The notes under the pieces: generated by a model
The model's input: only the letters and a program-made list of their open reading frames with translations
The model's database searches: none
Told to the model about the DNA's origin: nothing
Translations under genes and position numbers: made by a program
Part shown: positions 46,501-58,714 of the stretch, piece after piece
How positions within the stretch are numbered: position 1 is the first letter of the stretch
How the letters are laid out: each line of letters begins with the position of its first letter
Assembly: GCA_030267565.1 (NCBI GenBank)
Contig: BRXU01000003.1
Span: 6,857,001 to 6,921,000 of the forward strand
From: Pleodorina starrii
Lineage: Eukaryota; Chlorophyta; Chlorophyceae; Chlamydomonadales; Volvocaceae
Reading direction: 5' to 3'
Length of the DNA: 64,000 nucleotides

Positions 46501-49469
46501 AACGACTGGCGTTTAAAGCATAACATACAGATTTGAAGCTTCTTTGTGGTCTTGATGGTGCAACACGACTGGTGCAGCAAGAGCGACATGTACGGTCGGT
46601 AACTGAACGCGTGCGTCCAGAAAGTCAGCATGCAATTGACAGCTACATGGCACTAAAACATATCGTCAAGCTAGTAAAACAAAACATACATACAAATATG
46701 TTGAATTGAACAAGTCGGGTGAGGCAGGAGCTGGTGGCGGGCGACCCGCGTTTGCCAGGGAATGCTCCTGGCGCTGCCCAACCTTGCCCAAAGCCAAGTA
46801 GTTTCCATCTTGCAGCTGCACGTGTAATGAACACGTAATTACAGGTGTTACACTTAAGGCATCGGGTAAAAAGTGTCCGATTAAGTCCGCTCGGCAACGC
46901 TAGTAATTTCTTGGACCATTGTGCAGGGTACCAGGAACTTGCATAGCAAAGCTATAAACAATTAGTAGCTTTTATGACATGTATGTTGAAAAGTTATGCC
47001 ACCGAAGCCCGTATGCGTTAAGTGATCTGTCTTGCGCAAATGTTCCCAAGCAACGAGGCACAGCTTGCGGCCATCGTGCGAAAAGGTTTAACTGACCATC
47101 GGGTACCTCAGGCCTTACTTCCAGGGCGCCACCGCGACGTCGACAGGGTGCTCCGCACGGGCCGGCGGGGCCTTACGATCTTTACGATGCGCCCTACGCA
47201 GGCGCTTGCAATATCTCGCTTGCCAGGCGCTGGGGGCCCGCGGTGCAAACGGAATTCCGCAACGAGAATCTGTGCTCATCTGCATTAAGACACAGAATGG
47301 CAACGATTCAGCTTCAAATTTGTAAGCGTGCCGCGAGCACAGTAAGACACAGTATGTCGGCGCGTATACCCTGGCAAGCACACGGCTGGCCAGGGCCACG
47401 CTGAGACTGGGGGTTCGGGGGCACGCGCGGGGCGTTGCCCAACCTCCCATGTGTTGACCTACGTAGTCCAATCAGTGCGGAGCTGCTGGCTTTCGCGTTT
47501 GCCCTCATTTGCATATCAGCCGTCCGGCTTGCTCATTCCGCACGTAGGCTCATATGGGATCTGGTGTTGTAATTCGTGCGGCCCCCACTGCCTCAACGGG
47601 GTTGGGCGTGAAGGTTCCGTAGGCGGTCAAAGCGAAAAGTGAGGACGTCATCTTTTCAGGCAGCCCAAGGAGCACGCGCGAGGAGGGGCCGTGGAGGACT
47701 CGTGTCGTTTTCCACAGCTAAGACATTTTGCGCCTTTTTCCCGTGTGCTGCTCTGAACTACTTGGTTATGGCTCTCGCATTAATGCGGCGGGCTTCCTGC
47801 TGACTCACACGACAGGAAACGTTTTGCAACGTTTTACGATCCCTTACAGGTTCCGCGCACGTGGCGCATCGGGAGAGGTGAGAATATGGCTATGTGATTC
47901 TCATGTTAATACCATGGGTTACGGGAAACGGTGATTCTCATCCTGAGAGTTGCCTGTCTGGGACTGCCATGCATTGTGATCACACTCCACGAACTTATGC
48001 GTTTCCCACAAAAGATTATGCGGGTTATATACAACTAAGTGAAAATACAATGTTATTGAGTTAGTCAAAGGCGTCCGTGGCTTTCACGACGCGCACCCCC
48101 GCGGCGATTTACGATGGATCTGCCAATGTAGTTCGAGCTTTGCCCATCAAGTGGAGAAGTGTTTGTATGTGTGTTGTATATTATCTTATTAAGATGAGCG
48201 TCTTCGGAAGATCAAGTTCATCGGCATCGCTCCGGTTAAGCGACAGGAACGACGTGGAACTGACGAGAGGATCGGGGGATGAGTGACAGGGATTGACAGC
48301 TGTGGCACCAAATGTTGAATATGTTACTAGCATGCACACTCGTGTTAAATAAATTATCTGGGCGAAAGCATTCAACAGTCCTGTATACAGTATACTGGCA
48401 TATCGAAACAACGGGGGTTACGTACGATTCCGTCTCATGGCGGGCGCCCTGGTGGGCATGGCCGGGACTCCGTTCATAGAAAGATTTTTTAAACTCAGTT
48501 GAAATATTATTGAGTTACTTCAATGTTTTTACACCACAAATGTGATTCTGGTACTTTGCCTGAGCTTGTCCGTCCGTCCTAAAGTCCTGTTTACTGAAAC
48601 ATCGCATTGCATTTCTTGAATGCAGTATTGCTGATTTGGATGGCAAATTTGCGTCTTTTGATTGCCAAACGCCAAGAAACGCCAAGACCCCCAAGTAACG
48701 TTGTGGGCTGCAGTTTCTGTCCATGCCAGTTGTCGTTCTCCAGTGTGGCAACTGCTTGGCTAATTTGACGGGCAGATGGCCCCCCTTGCAACGATCGCAT
48801 CCTTATCTGACACGTCGAAACTGACTTCGGGAGTGTTGCGGCAATGATCTGCATCTTGTTCCCGTTGACGAACTGACGGGTACCGTAGAGCGGAAACGCG
48901 ATGGCTGAGCGAGACATAAGAAACGGTGTGCCGCGTGAAGCTCAAATCGCGTAGGTTAGCATGTGGGACAGGCTCGGGAGGGCTTTCACATATAGTTACC
49001 ATAGATAGAGCAAGCCAGGCCTGCCAAGTAGGTCGACCTGCTGATCGGACAAACAACGAACTTGGTCTGCCCAGCCTTGAGCGCCGATCGCCACTTGTGA
49101 TGCAGCCAAAGCCGGGACTTGTGGCACCTGAAAGAGGAGCCTAGCTAGCTGACGCTCCCAAATATTTGCTCGGTGGTCGGTGCCGGCAGCGTGGGAGCTG
49201 GTCACGGCGGACCAGCAGGGCCCTCCGCGGGCGGACACAAATGAGCCACATCATTTTACGTGGACAGGATCTAAACTAGATTTCCTGCTCTTTTTGACAG
49301 TCTGAAATGTCCACGGGGACGACTGTCACTGGCCGCGGCCCTTGCCACCCGAATTTGCTCTCATGGTCAGGCACGGTGGGCAACAAGGGGTTGGTGTCGG
49401 CTTCCTTGAAGCCGGAAAAAGGGCGGGGCCCCACTAAATCCGTACGGGTTAAGTTGAGTGCTAGGGCAG

Positions 49470-49724
49470 CGAGGGCGTGAAGTGTGAGAGTGTCGACATT
49501 CCTGCTGATAGACAGCCAGAGCTGTTTCCCGAAATGCCTGCTAGCCGAGTCGTTAGCAAGGCCTGCCGGCGCCGCGCGAAGCGCGTCATCCCGTCGGGTG
49601 CATGAGCGCATGTGCGCATCGACCGAAATACGGCATTTCCAAAGCGAGCGGCGAGGGCGCCAACTGTGAGAGTGTCGACATTCCTGCTGATAGGCAGCCA
49701 GAGCTTTATAGCTGAAATGCCTGC
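49470..49724. repeat. Imperfect direct repeat of about 72 bp
   Basis: Copies at about 49470-49541 and 49650-49724 share TGTGAGAGTGTCGACATTCC and TGCTGATA.ACAGCCAGAGCT (one change), each ending GAAATGCCTGC. About 110 bp separate the copies. Confidence 0.75.
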
Positions 49725-50540
49725 GGCTTCAGCAATCCGACCCATGTTTAGCATCGCGCGCCGTCTCGGCACTGTGCAACTCTTCCGGCCAGCGCATTGG
49801 CTGAAGTTACATGACAGTAGACATGGAGTGTATGGAGTGTATCATTTACACATCACGCAGGCTGACTTGCCAATAGAAGGACAGCGGAACTGTTTGCGAG
49901 GGTTGCGACGACGTGCAGTTGCCGACGAGAGTGCACAGGCTTCGCGACTGAGGTATTCACCGTAGAGGAGGCTTGAGTGATTTAACATTAGGACAGGGAA
50001 CGTAGAAGTCCATCCCCTAGGTTGCCGACTGGACTTGTTGGGCGGCCCGCAGAAGACCGCTGCATCGTGCGTGCATTGGCGGCTTGGCGTCCAACAACCA
50101 GCAGTTGGCACCTCATGGTTTGCTCCTTGCAACCTTTGTAATAGTAATATGCGTCAAGACGATCGGACCGGCAAGCAGAGCTGCTGTGGTGTGGTCGCGG
50201 GAAGAATGTTCGCAATGCAAACATAGTTTGTTGCCGAAACGAAGATTCGTTTCACGCCGTCATGTCAGAATTCCACTTTGAGGAACGATGAATCTTCTGG
50301 AATTAATTATAGGCCGAGAGGTGTTGGTTTGACCTCGGCCTCGGTCCATGGAGACTGCCAAACTGGTTGGGTTCCTAAACGAGGTTGGGTTCCAATAATA
50401 AATTTACCGTGCAATAAAGAATGTAATCTTTTACTTATGCAGCCTTTCCGATGGCCGAAAGTCTGCACTTGTCCAATTACTTCCATCCCACGTCCCACGC
50501 ACGCACGTCCCACACACGCACGGACATGGGCAATCCTACA

Positions 50541-50581
50541 GGGCGGGGCCCCCCTGGGCGCTTCGCGCTGGGGCCCCGCCC
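50541..50581. repeat. GC-rich hairpin resembling volvocine organelle palindromic repeats
   Basis: GGGCGGGGCCCC at the left pairs perfectly with GGGGCCCCGCCC at the right; inside, GCGC-TTC-GCGC forms a second stem. Palindromes of this style crowd the mitochondrial and plastid genomes of Volvox carteri and are also known in its nucleus. Similar shorter hairpins occur at about 3605-3622 and 6607-6626. Confidence 0.7.
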
Positions 50582-51743
50582 AAAAATGATAATATGATAT
50601 AAATGGTCAAAACGCAATTCGAACAACGCCTTTACTTTTGGGTTTGGGCCATTGGATACAAAGTTCTGACGGTCCTGGACATTTCTTCCTTAAGAGGTCC
50701 GGACGAACCCACCCACCACTGCCGTACGACAAATTCATGAAGCACGTAACCCCTTAGATCCTCTCCACTGGCGTACGCAATCAGCATAGAGGGGGTTCCT
50801 TTGCCCCATGACGGTTTAACTGCTGCGCAAGTTGTTTCGGCGACACTTACCCCCATACTGCACAATCACATCGGGTTGCAGGCAGTGTGCCGAATGCACG
50901 GCCCATACTTTTTACACGTCAGACTACTTCTTAAGGATGGTAAAAACGGGGTTTTTGCACGGCTTGGTGACAACCCAATGAACAATGTCGTGGTGCAGTG
51001 GCCAACATCTCGTCATTTCATGAGACAGGTTCGTACGGGATGAGTCAAACAGGAGAGCGGCGGAAGCTTTGGACGGGCAGCATAGACCTGGCAGCCATTA
51101 GACAAGTAGCGTGTTCAAACCATCAGGATTAGAAGGGGCTAAGTAGAGTTTTATTAAAGGGCTTTGCTGATGTCAAATTCCGTCACCGGAGCCTGCCGGT
51201 CAGACGTCACCGCACCGCCAGACACGTCAACCAGATAGATTGGCAAGCCGGTTAACGAGTTTCTGTCGTGCAAGTGAGATTTTGTAAAGTGAGCCTGGCT
51301 GGCTGCAAATCGGTCTACTTAAGTACTTATGGTGAGTCGCACGTGGATTTTTCCTCCACGTCTGCATGAACGCTGCAACGGGCCATGTAGACGGAAGAAC
51401 ATTTTATTGACATACATCACTCTTATAGTTTGGCTTATTTCTGGCATTCCTGGCTTGCCTTGTTGGGTCGTAAAGGCGTGTCTTGGAGCGAGAATACTTC
51501 TGCAACCACAACCCTTAATAGTTAACACTGTCCTTTCACAGGCACCGCAATTTACGAGTATTTACACCTGCCAACGACGTGACTGTACTTGTGCAAGCCG
51601 CCGGACAAAGCGCCTGTCAGAAGCCGTCCAATCAACGGCTTGTAACACAGGAAGCAAAACTGACGCAGGTTACGCTCATGTACACGAATGCGTGGTCGAC
51701 GCCTGTAGGGAGTCGTGCTAGGGGCCTCTGACGCAATTTGCAC

Positions 51744-54700
51744 ATGGAGGTGAGAGCTGACACACGCGTGTCAGACAATCGTTCATCTTGTTCACAACGG
51801 AGGCAACCTCATACGCAATTGAATGTCGGGGCATGACGGAGACCCGTCATTTTGAGTCACAACAAACGGCCCCTTCGCCCGCCATCGTTGCAGCAGCAGG
51901 CGAGCATCCCTCCATCGGCGTCCCGCTTTCGCACCCTCCAAACCAGACCCCACACCTCTTTCCTTCACCCTTTCTCCCTGTATCCTTCCCCATCTCTCTC
52001 TCCCCTCCTCTCCCCTCCCAGACCCAGGAGCTTCATTACCACCATACCATCAACAGCATCGCCACAGACTCGACCGACCTGCAGTTGCTCTCCACCAGCA
52101 CCAGCGCCTGCACATCCACGCAGCCGCTTACTTGGCCCGCAGCCGCCTTCCTCCCTGAGTCCAGGCCAACGCGGGCCGCTACCGCCACGCCGCCACACGT
52201 GCCTCCCAGCTGCTACGTCCCTGGGCTCAGCACCCCCAGCCGCTCGTTGGGCCAGCCCCTCGCCAGCGGCCCACGAACCGGCGGCATCGGAGGCGACAGC
52301 GGAGGCGGCAGCGGCGGCGGCGGCGACGGCGGCAGCAGCGGCCTCGAGGTGGAGATTGCGATTCCAATTTCGCAGCTGCGGCCATGGAATCCACTGCCGC
52401 CGCCACCACAAGGCGACGGCGCCGGGCCACAGCAGCCGCGTCCAAAGCTCTACGCCCTGCCGCCGATGCCGCCGCGGACGCAAGGGCGATCGGCGCCGGC
52501 TGCTGAGTACCTGGAGCCGGTGTGGGTTGGCGGCGCGGACGGCCATGGCCCCGACCCGCCTGTCTTACACCGACTGTCAATCCGGGTGCAGCCGCCGCCG
52601 CCGCCGCCGTGGCCGCAGCAGCAACAGCAGCAGAAGCAGCAGCAGGACGACTCTGAATGGACGCCGGGGCAGATGCTGGCTACACGCAAGTCGAAGCAGC
52701 GTCAACAGTACGCGCAGCAGCCGTGGCCAGATCAACCGCAGTCCATGCCGCGATCCCCCAACGGCTCAGGCGTTCTCGTGTTGCCCCACGAAGACAATGG
52801 CGGCGGCGGCGGCGGCGGCCCGGACCTCGGGCCCCTGCAGCCAGCGCCAGCCCCTCGCCTGAACCGCCTGCGGGCCTCGGCCTGGGCGCCAGAGCCCGCC
52901 ATGTGGGCGCTCGGCCGCAGCTACGATGTGGCTTGCGCGGAGGAGGAGCTCCGGCTGGCGCGACACCGCCAAAAACAAGAACAACAGCAGCAGCAGCAGC
53001 AGCGGCAGCAGGAGCTGGAATGCCAGTTTTATCTACAGCGCGAGAGGATGGGGGATGAGCCCGACATGCGGCGGCGGCCGCCCCAGCTACAGCAGCAGCA
53101 GCAGCAGCCCCAGCGGCGGTGCGGCGGTCCCGACAGATCGCAGGCCCAACCGGGCACGTGGCTCGCTCCGGAACCCGAGTCGCCCGTCGCCGCCGCCGCC
53201 ACCCGACGGCAGCATGCGGCAACCGGCGCCGCCGAAGGCCAGCCGTGCACCTGGGAGCGTGCCGGCGGCGGCGCGCCGGCGGCAGCGGCGCGCCGTCGCG
53301 TCGGCGGCGCCGCCGTGGACCGGGCGGCGACGCCGCTGACGGCGGTGCCGCGCGTCGCGGAATGGGTCGCTCCCGACGCCGGCGCTGTGGCCGCTGCTGC
53401 GGCGGCGGCCGCGAGGGCGGCCTGGCTGGCGGTTATGGCGGATGCGGGCGTGGACCCGTCAGCGGCGGAGGCAGCGGCAGGCGCGGTGGCGAGGGCGGCG
53501 GAGGCGGCCTGGGGCGTCGCCCGATGGGCGGACGTCGTCGTCGACAACGACCAAGGCCCAGCGGCCGATGTGGCGGTCCAATGGGTGGACGGCAAGGAGG
53601 CACCGCACCTGCTTCACGCGGAGTACGACAGGACGCCGCCGCCTCCGCCGCCGCCGCAGCAGCAGAGCAGCGACGGCGAGCCTGGTTGCAGCGGCGGCGG
53701 CGGCGGCGGCTATGGCGGCGGAAGCAGCGACGGCGACGCGATGCGGTGCTACCTGAAGTTGCTCCCTCTGGCGCAGCCAACCGCGCCGTCGCCGCTTCCG
53801 CCAGTGCGCCTTGCGGCGGATGCAGCCGGCCGCCGCCGCCGCCGCGACCCCTACCAACCAGTCAACGAAGGGGAGTGGGTGGCCTTGGACGACCTCGGTG
53901 GGGTCTTGTGGCTCGAGGGCAGCGCCGCCGTTGACGGCGCCGCCGACGCCGACGGCAACAATGGGAGCCGCGTGGCTACGCTGCGCTGCGCCGCCGACGC
54001 CGCCGCCGACGCCCAGGGCTTCGTCGACGACGCGGCGCGGCAGCCTTGGGACGGCTCCCGGGAGGCTGGGCAGCTGCGGCCCGAGCTTTCCCCAGCTGGA
54101 GAGTTCCGCCACCGCGACTCTGTCGACAAGGAGGCGCGCTGGAGGCGGCGCCACGAACCTCCTCTTGAGCCCGGCACCGCGCCCGATCCCACAAGCCTCG
54201 CGCCCGCGCCAGGCTTGTGGCATGAGGCTAGCCGGCGACCATGCCCCGGTCAATGCTCCCGGGAGGGTCAGGGCCTGTTCGTGCTTTCAAAGGGGCACGG
54301 CCTGTCTCTGGTGGTGTTGGGAGCGGCGAGCGGGAAGCGGCGGCGGCCGGGTTCCGGAGCCACCTCAGGCGGTTCCGGTGATGCCGGCGCGAGCGGCGAG
54401 CGCGGGGGTGCGGGAGAGACCGGGCCGGAGGGTGCACGGGGCGGAGCGCGTGTTTCGGAGCCCGGCTTTGGGGGCCCTCCAGTGCAGCTGTCACCGCAGC
54501 GCCACCCGCCCCAAAATTTGCTGGGCCAGCAGCAGCAGGAGGTGCAGGAGCAGGCGCAGCCCATGCCGCGAGGCCGGCGGCAGCGGGGCGCGGCGACGGC
54601 GACGGCGGCGGCGGCGGCGGCAACGCACCCCGAGGCGGCGCACAGCCCAGTAGGCGCCACCCACGACGCCCCAGGTCCCGGCCCCGACGCGACGCCGCAT

Positions 54701-55237
54701 GCTGCCCGGAACAGCAGCCCACGGCAGCACTGCGGCTCGGGTGCGGGTCCAGACTCGGGTACGGACTCGGGATGTGAGTCCTTGGCGGGCGATGAGGCGG
54801 GGGCCCTGGAGGATCCGGGGACGGAGTCGGGATGGGAGGCGGGGCCAGGCCCGGGGTCGGAGCTGGGATCAGGCCGGGGATTGGTGGGGCCAGAGCGGGA
54901 GCTGGGGTCGGGTTGGGAGACGGGGCCGTGCGTGGGCCAGGGAGGCCTGGGGTCGGGCTGGGAGGCGCGCTGGGAGGCGGAGCCAGCGCCGGGTCCCGGT
55001 CCGGAGACGGGTGTTGGGGGGACACAGGGCAAGCGGCGGCGGCTCGGCGGCGGGGCAGGCAAGCGGGGCCTGCCCACGACGTCACCGCAGAGTGCGGCCG
55101 GCGCAGCCGCTGGCCGTACTGGTGCCGTACCTCGTGCGGCAGGCCGCGGCCGCGGGCGCCAAGGGCTGCCTGTTGGCAGGAGCCCGGGGCCCCGGGGCCG
55201 CGGGCGGGGGCCCGGGGCGCGTAAGGGCCGATCCTGA
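51744..55237 (+). CDS. Large low-complexity protein with VARL-gene-like start (gene E); VARL domain not seen
   Basis: Proposed exons 51744-51749 (ATG GAG, GTGAGA donor) and 52022-55237 after a long pyrimidine tract and CCCAG; phase 0, 1,073 residues beginning METQELHYHH. The start is chosen because its ATGGAG-GTGAG junction is the same as in VARL genes B, C and D, and the exon plan (micro-exon, then one very long GC-rich exon) and composition match. It has Gly runs, polyproline, several Gln runs (about residues 200-212, 320-335), an EEELRLARHRQKQ helix-like stretch, Ala-rich helices, a basic RRRRR patch, a more ordered block GEWVALDDLGGVLWLEGS, and a C-terminal half rich in Gly/Ser/Glu repeats (GSGWE). 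I find no K-W-x-x-S-I-R helix or GRW-S-R-S-F-E step, so a SAND fold is not visible. Function unknown; a relative of the cluster that lost the domain, or an unrelated regulator, are both possible. The open frame continues upstream into the intron to 51788. Confidence 0.6.
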
Positions 55238-56358
55238 ACAGCAGCCGTACAGTAAGCTGAGCGTGCCTGCATAGGGCCCCATCAGCGGGCGCAAACTGAA
55301 TTAACTGTTCCTGTATGGATGGTGTGCAATTGCGCGAGCGGAAGGCGCGGCGACGGTGCGGCGCGCCGTGGCACAGAGCTGTGCTGTGAGGTGGCGGCGG
55401 CGCCGGCGCCGCGGTGGGGCTCTCAGACGCGGGACTGACCCGAAGAATACCCAGAATTTGCCAGGACTGATCCTTGCTCGCAGGAATTTGGACTTTTTTT
55501 GGCTTTGGTCTTCCGCTTGTCCACATTGTGTTGTGTTGTGTTCCGCAGCTCGCTGCTGCGCACCCCGTGCTGTGCTGTGCTGTGCTGTGCGGGCGTGTGT
55601 GTGGGGTGTGTGTGTGTGTGCGCGCGCGGCTCTCGTGCACTTGCGCTTACGGTGCACTTGCCCTTGCCCTTGCTCTTCTTTGTCTTCACTAGACTGACTC
55701 CGCGAGTCGCTGCCCGATAGCGATGTAGCGAACGATCCTGACCCCATGCGCCTTGCTTGCTTGCGCCCTGCAACTTGGGGGGCGGTGGCGCCAGTGCGGG
55801 GATTCCTCATATGTCGCGTCATTGTCGTCTCTCGCGAACAAGTGCGCGCGAAAGGGCATCCCCGACAGCGTGTTCGTTGTTCGTTGGCGCGGTGGTTGCT
55901 GTGACGTCCTGTATCCAGCTGTGCCTGCAGCGCGGATCCGCGCAGCGCGGCGCTCAAAGGACTACAGACCAAACCGTATGCCGGTGTTCCGTAACAGCCG
56001 GATCGGGTTGCAGTAAACCGTCACTCCATCAGGTTGTGACCAACTAGGCGGCGGGGTGGCTTTTTGGTTGCTCGGCTCAGCTCGGGCGCTGCTCGCACTC
56101 GGGCATTACCTGGTCTGTGAGTTTGGCGCGGAAGCTATGGCTATCCTCGGATGGACCCTCCCGCTAGGCGGTAAAAATGTAAGGCTCTTGCCCTGACACG
56201 GGGACCGAACTGGCCTCGCTTCCTGCACAAATGCCGAATAATCTCCAATATTTCCTCCGTGGTGTATCGACAAGAGACATGGGGATACGGTACACACTAG
56301 AACTGCGGTCCCTTGTACACCAGGCACGTGAGTGCCGACCGCTTCTGTGCAGCTGTGT
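55238..56358. other. 3' flank of gene E
   Basis: No exon supported. TGTG-rich simple sequence at about 55560-55625. TGTAA occurs at about 56177, far from the stop of E. The transposon array begins at 56359. Confidence 0.4.
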
Positions 56359-56415
56359 CAGGGTAAACGGCCGTCGGTGGGACGGTTCGGCCACGTAGGC
56401 GCCTCACTAGTGAGT

Positions 56416-58706
56416 CAGGGTAAATCAGCGTCACTGAGAAACTGGCGTCGGGCAATGTCAGTTGAATCCGTTAGCGAGGCGGTTGGCGACTAAGTGCAAG
56501 CGCAAACCGTTATTGCTGCGAAAGCCGTATTTATTGTCTTTGTGAGCATCCTGGATGTGGCTTTACGACGAATACGTCGGAGCTTCGAAAGGGCGGCTCT
56601 AGGGACGCCGCCTGTGTTGTGTCGGAGGGGCCTTATGAGCTGGCCCTGTATCAGTCCGAGAGGGCGCTGTTAGCGTCACCTTGAGGCATTGTCTGCTTGC
56701 AGCTATGCAGGGGTTACCCTACCCCGTAGAGCCCTAGGCTCTCGGGCGTTGTTTGTAGTGTGGTAGAATGTAGTTTTGGCGCCATGCATGGACCTCGGCC
56801 GCCGGCCGGCTCTGCTGCTCATCCTGTAACTAGTCCGTCTGAGCTTTGCCAATGTGGACTCTGGACCTAGCCAAACAGCACGGTCGCCTCGCGGCTCATC
56901 AACGGCAGCCGTGGCGCTGGGGGACGCCTCAATGCCGCCTCTGCTGCTCGACACTCGTCGCTTCCGCCGCCGTCTTCTGCCTACTTCCTGAGGCCTTCCG
57001 ACAGTCAGCGTGCCCATCAGATGCTCCTTCCGTTTAGCTGTATCATGGACGTCACCGCGGCAGTGGGGAGGCGCCCAGCAGCGGACGATCAACGTCATCG
57101 TCCGCCCTCCTCAGCCTCCCCTGTGCGCCACTGCTTTGCCTCAAGGTGGTGGTTCTAACCCACCGTTTCTACTCATTGTGACGTCAGAAGAAGCTTTCGA
57201 TGGGCATCGCGTGAACATTGTCGGAGCAAGCATGCGGACCAAGTTCTTGATCGAAGCGCGATGCCGGCCGCCGAAGTAAGCTGGTGATATAGTGTTTTAC
57301 AGACGGCGAATTTGGCTTACAGTATGCAGCAGAGCTTGGCTTGTTGCCTTGGCATGTCGTGGAAGTTGTTTTGCGCAGTAATACGCGGTGTTTAGGTAGA
57401 TTACTGATGTTATCAGCTGTGCGCGCAAAGTCTATTATTTTGTTTTGGTGATATCTGAGATGCCGCTTCGAGCACACTCATGATGGCCCATGGGCCGTTA
57501 CATTCCAACCGTCGTTGCCGGCCCAACGGTTCCCGCCGTCCAATACGCGAGTGTCCAGCATGCCGCGTTTAGTACTGCGCACTGCCGCTTTTAGCTCACC
57601 CTCGCGTCTGCGTGTTGAGTCGAGTCGAAGCAACGAGGTCGGATATCTGGCCGTACACTTACTATCAACGCCTCGTTCCATCATATCAAATTAGCTGCCG
57701 GAGCAAAGCCCGCGCCATTAAAGAGCGACTAATGGGCACGCCCGGTATGTTTGGGGGGATGGGTTGGCTGCCCGAGACTAAGCCACTGACGTACACTCTC
57801 CCGTAGCCGGATCTGCGATTTCCTTGTTTGCAGTCGGCGCGCTTTTCAGCCCGACATGCTTTATCGCTGGAACTCCTCCGCCTGTCGTGCTGGGGGGGAA
57901 TGGGGCGCGCCGTTTGCCGCAGTGCAGCGTGGTAGCTGGCGCCCTTCGTATCGCCCGTAGGCAGCCCCACCCGTTGAGAGAGAGTGCCTCGCGTTCATTT
58001 CACAGCCGTCGCAGTCGTTTGTTTTGAAGGTGAATACGTCAAGTGATGCTGTTGCCGGCCTGTCCTTGGCCTGAACTGCTGGCGCCCTTCGGTCCTGCGT
58101 ATCCAGCGCGCCGCAATTAGTATTTCGCACGGCAGCATTCCTGCCCGTCGTCACGGCATGCGTGTTGAGTTATGGCAAAGTTTGGTGGTCGTGCATCTGG
58201 CCGTACAATGTCTTTCGACGCCTCGTTAAATCAAATCACATTAAATGCCGCAGCAAAGCCCGGCGTTCAATCAAATCACATTAAATGCCGTAGCAAAGCC
58301 CGCGCCACTAAAGAGCGACTAATGGGCGCGCACGGCTTGGGGGAATGGGTTGGCTGCCCGAGACTAAGCCGTTGACATACCCGTCCCGTTAGCCGGATCG
58401 CGACACCTTTGCTTGCTGTCGGTGCGCTTCAGCCCGACATGCTTTATTGCCGGGGCTTTTCCCGCCTGTCGTGCTTGGAGGGACGGTGCGCGCCGTGTGC
58501 CGTACAGTGCAGTCGCTGGCTCCGTTCGGTCCGTAGGTTTTCGTGCCGCATAAGGCATAGCATGCGTGTCTTCAGTTGTACCCCGTTGCACGGCTCGGCG
58601 CCTTCGTTCGTTCATCCCTAGCCCGCTTTGCTAGCAAGCTTCGGTCTGGGGGGGGGAGTGAGGCGCCTACGTGGCCGAACCGTCCCACCGACGGCCGTTT
58701 ACCCTG
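56416..58706 (+). mobile_element. Complete copy 1 of the CAGGGTAAA element
   Basis: 2,291 bp, starting CAGGGTAAATCAGCG and ending CGGCCGTTTACCCTG. It consists of a 700-bp left module (also present in the fold-back unit) and a 1.6-kb right module. No transposase was recognised. The right module carries an internal near-tandem repeat at about 58228-58310 (AAATCACATTAAATGCCG twice). Confidence 0.7.
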
Positions 58707-58714
58707 ACAGCTGT

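Larger units (their letters stand above)
43532..51743. other. Long stretch without a supported gene
   Basis: Eight kilobases between D and E. A TGTAA motif at 44429-44433 could end the D transcript. Frames are short and lack splice or domain support. A minus-strand frame 50865-50632 (GKGTPSMLIAYASGEDLRGY, VLHEFVVRQWWVGSSG) has protein-like composition and could be an exon of an unrecognised gene. Direct repeats lie at 49470-49724 and a strong GC hairpin at 50541-50581. The right end should hold the promoter and 5' UTR of E. Confidence 0.35.

Noticed and set aside
54228..55640. 470-codon minus-strand frame opposite gene E
   Set aside because: Low-complexity Pro/Ala shadow of the plus-strand exon; no domain and no splice context.
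56703..57098. Recurring 131-codon frame inside the CAGGGTAAA elements
   Set aside because: Arg/Ser-rich with no transposase features; it recurs only because the module is repeated.
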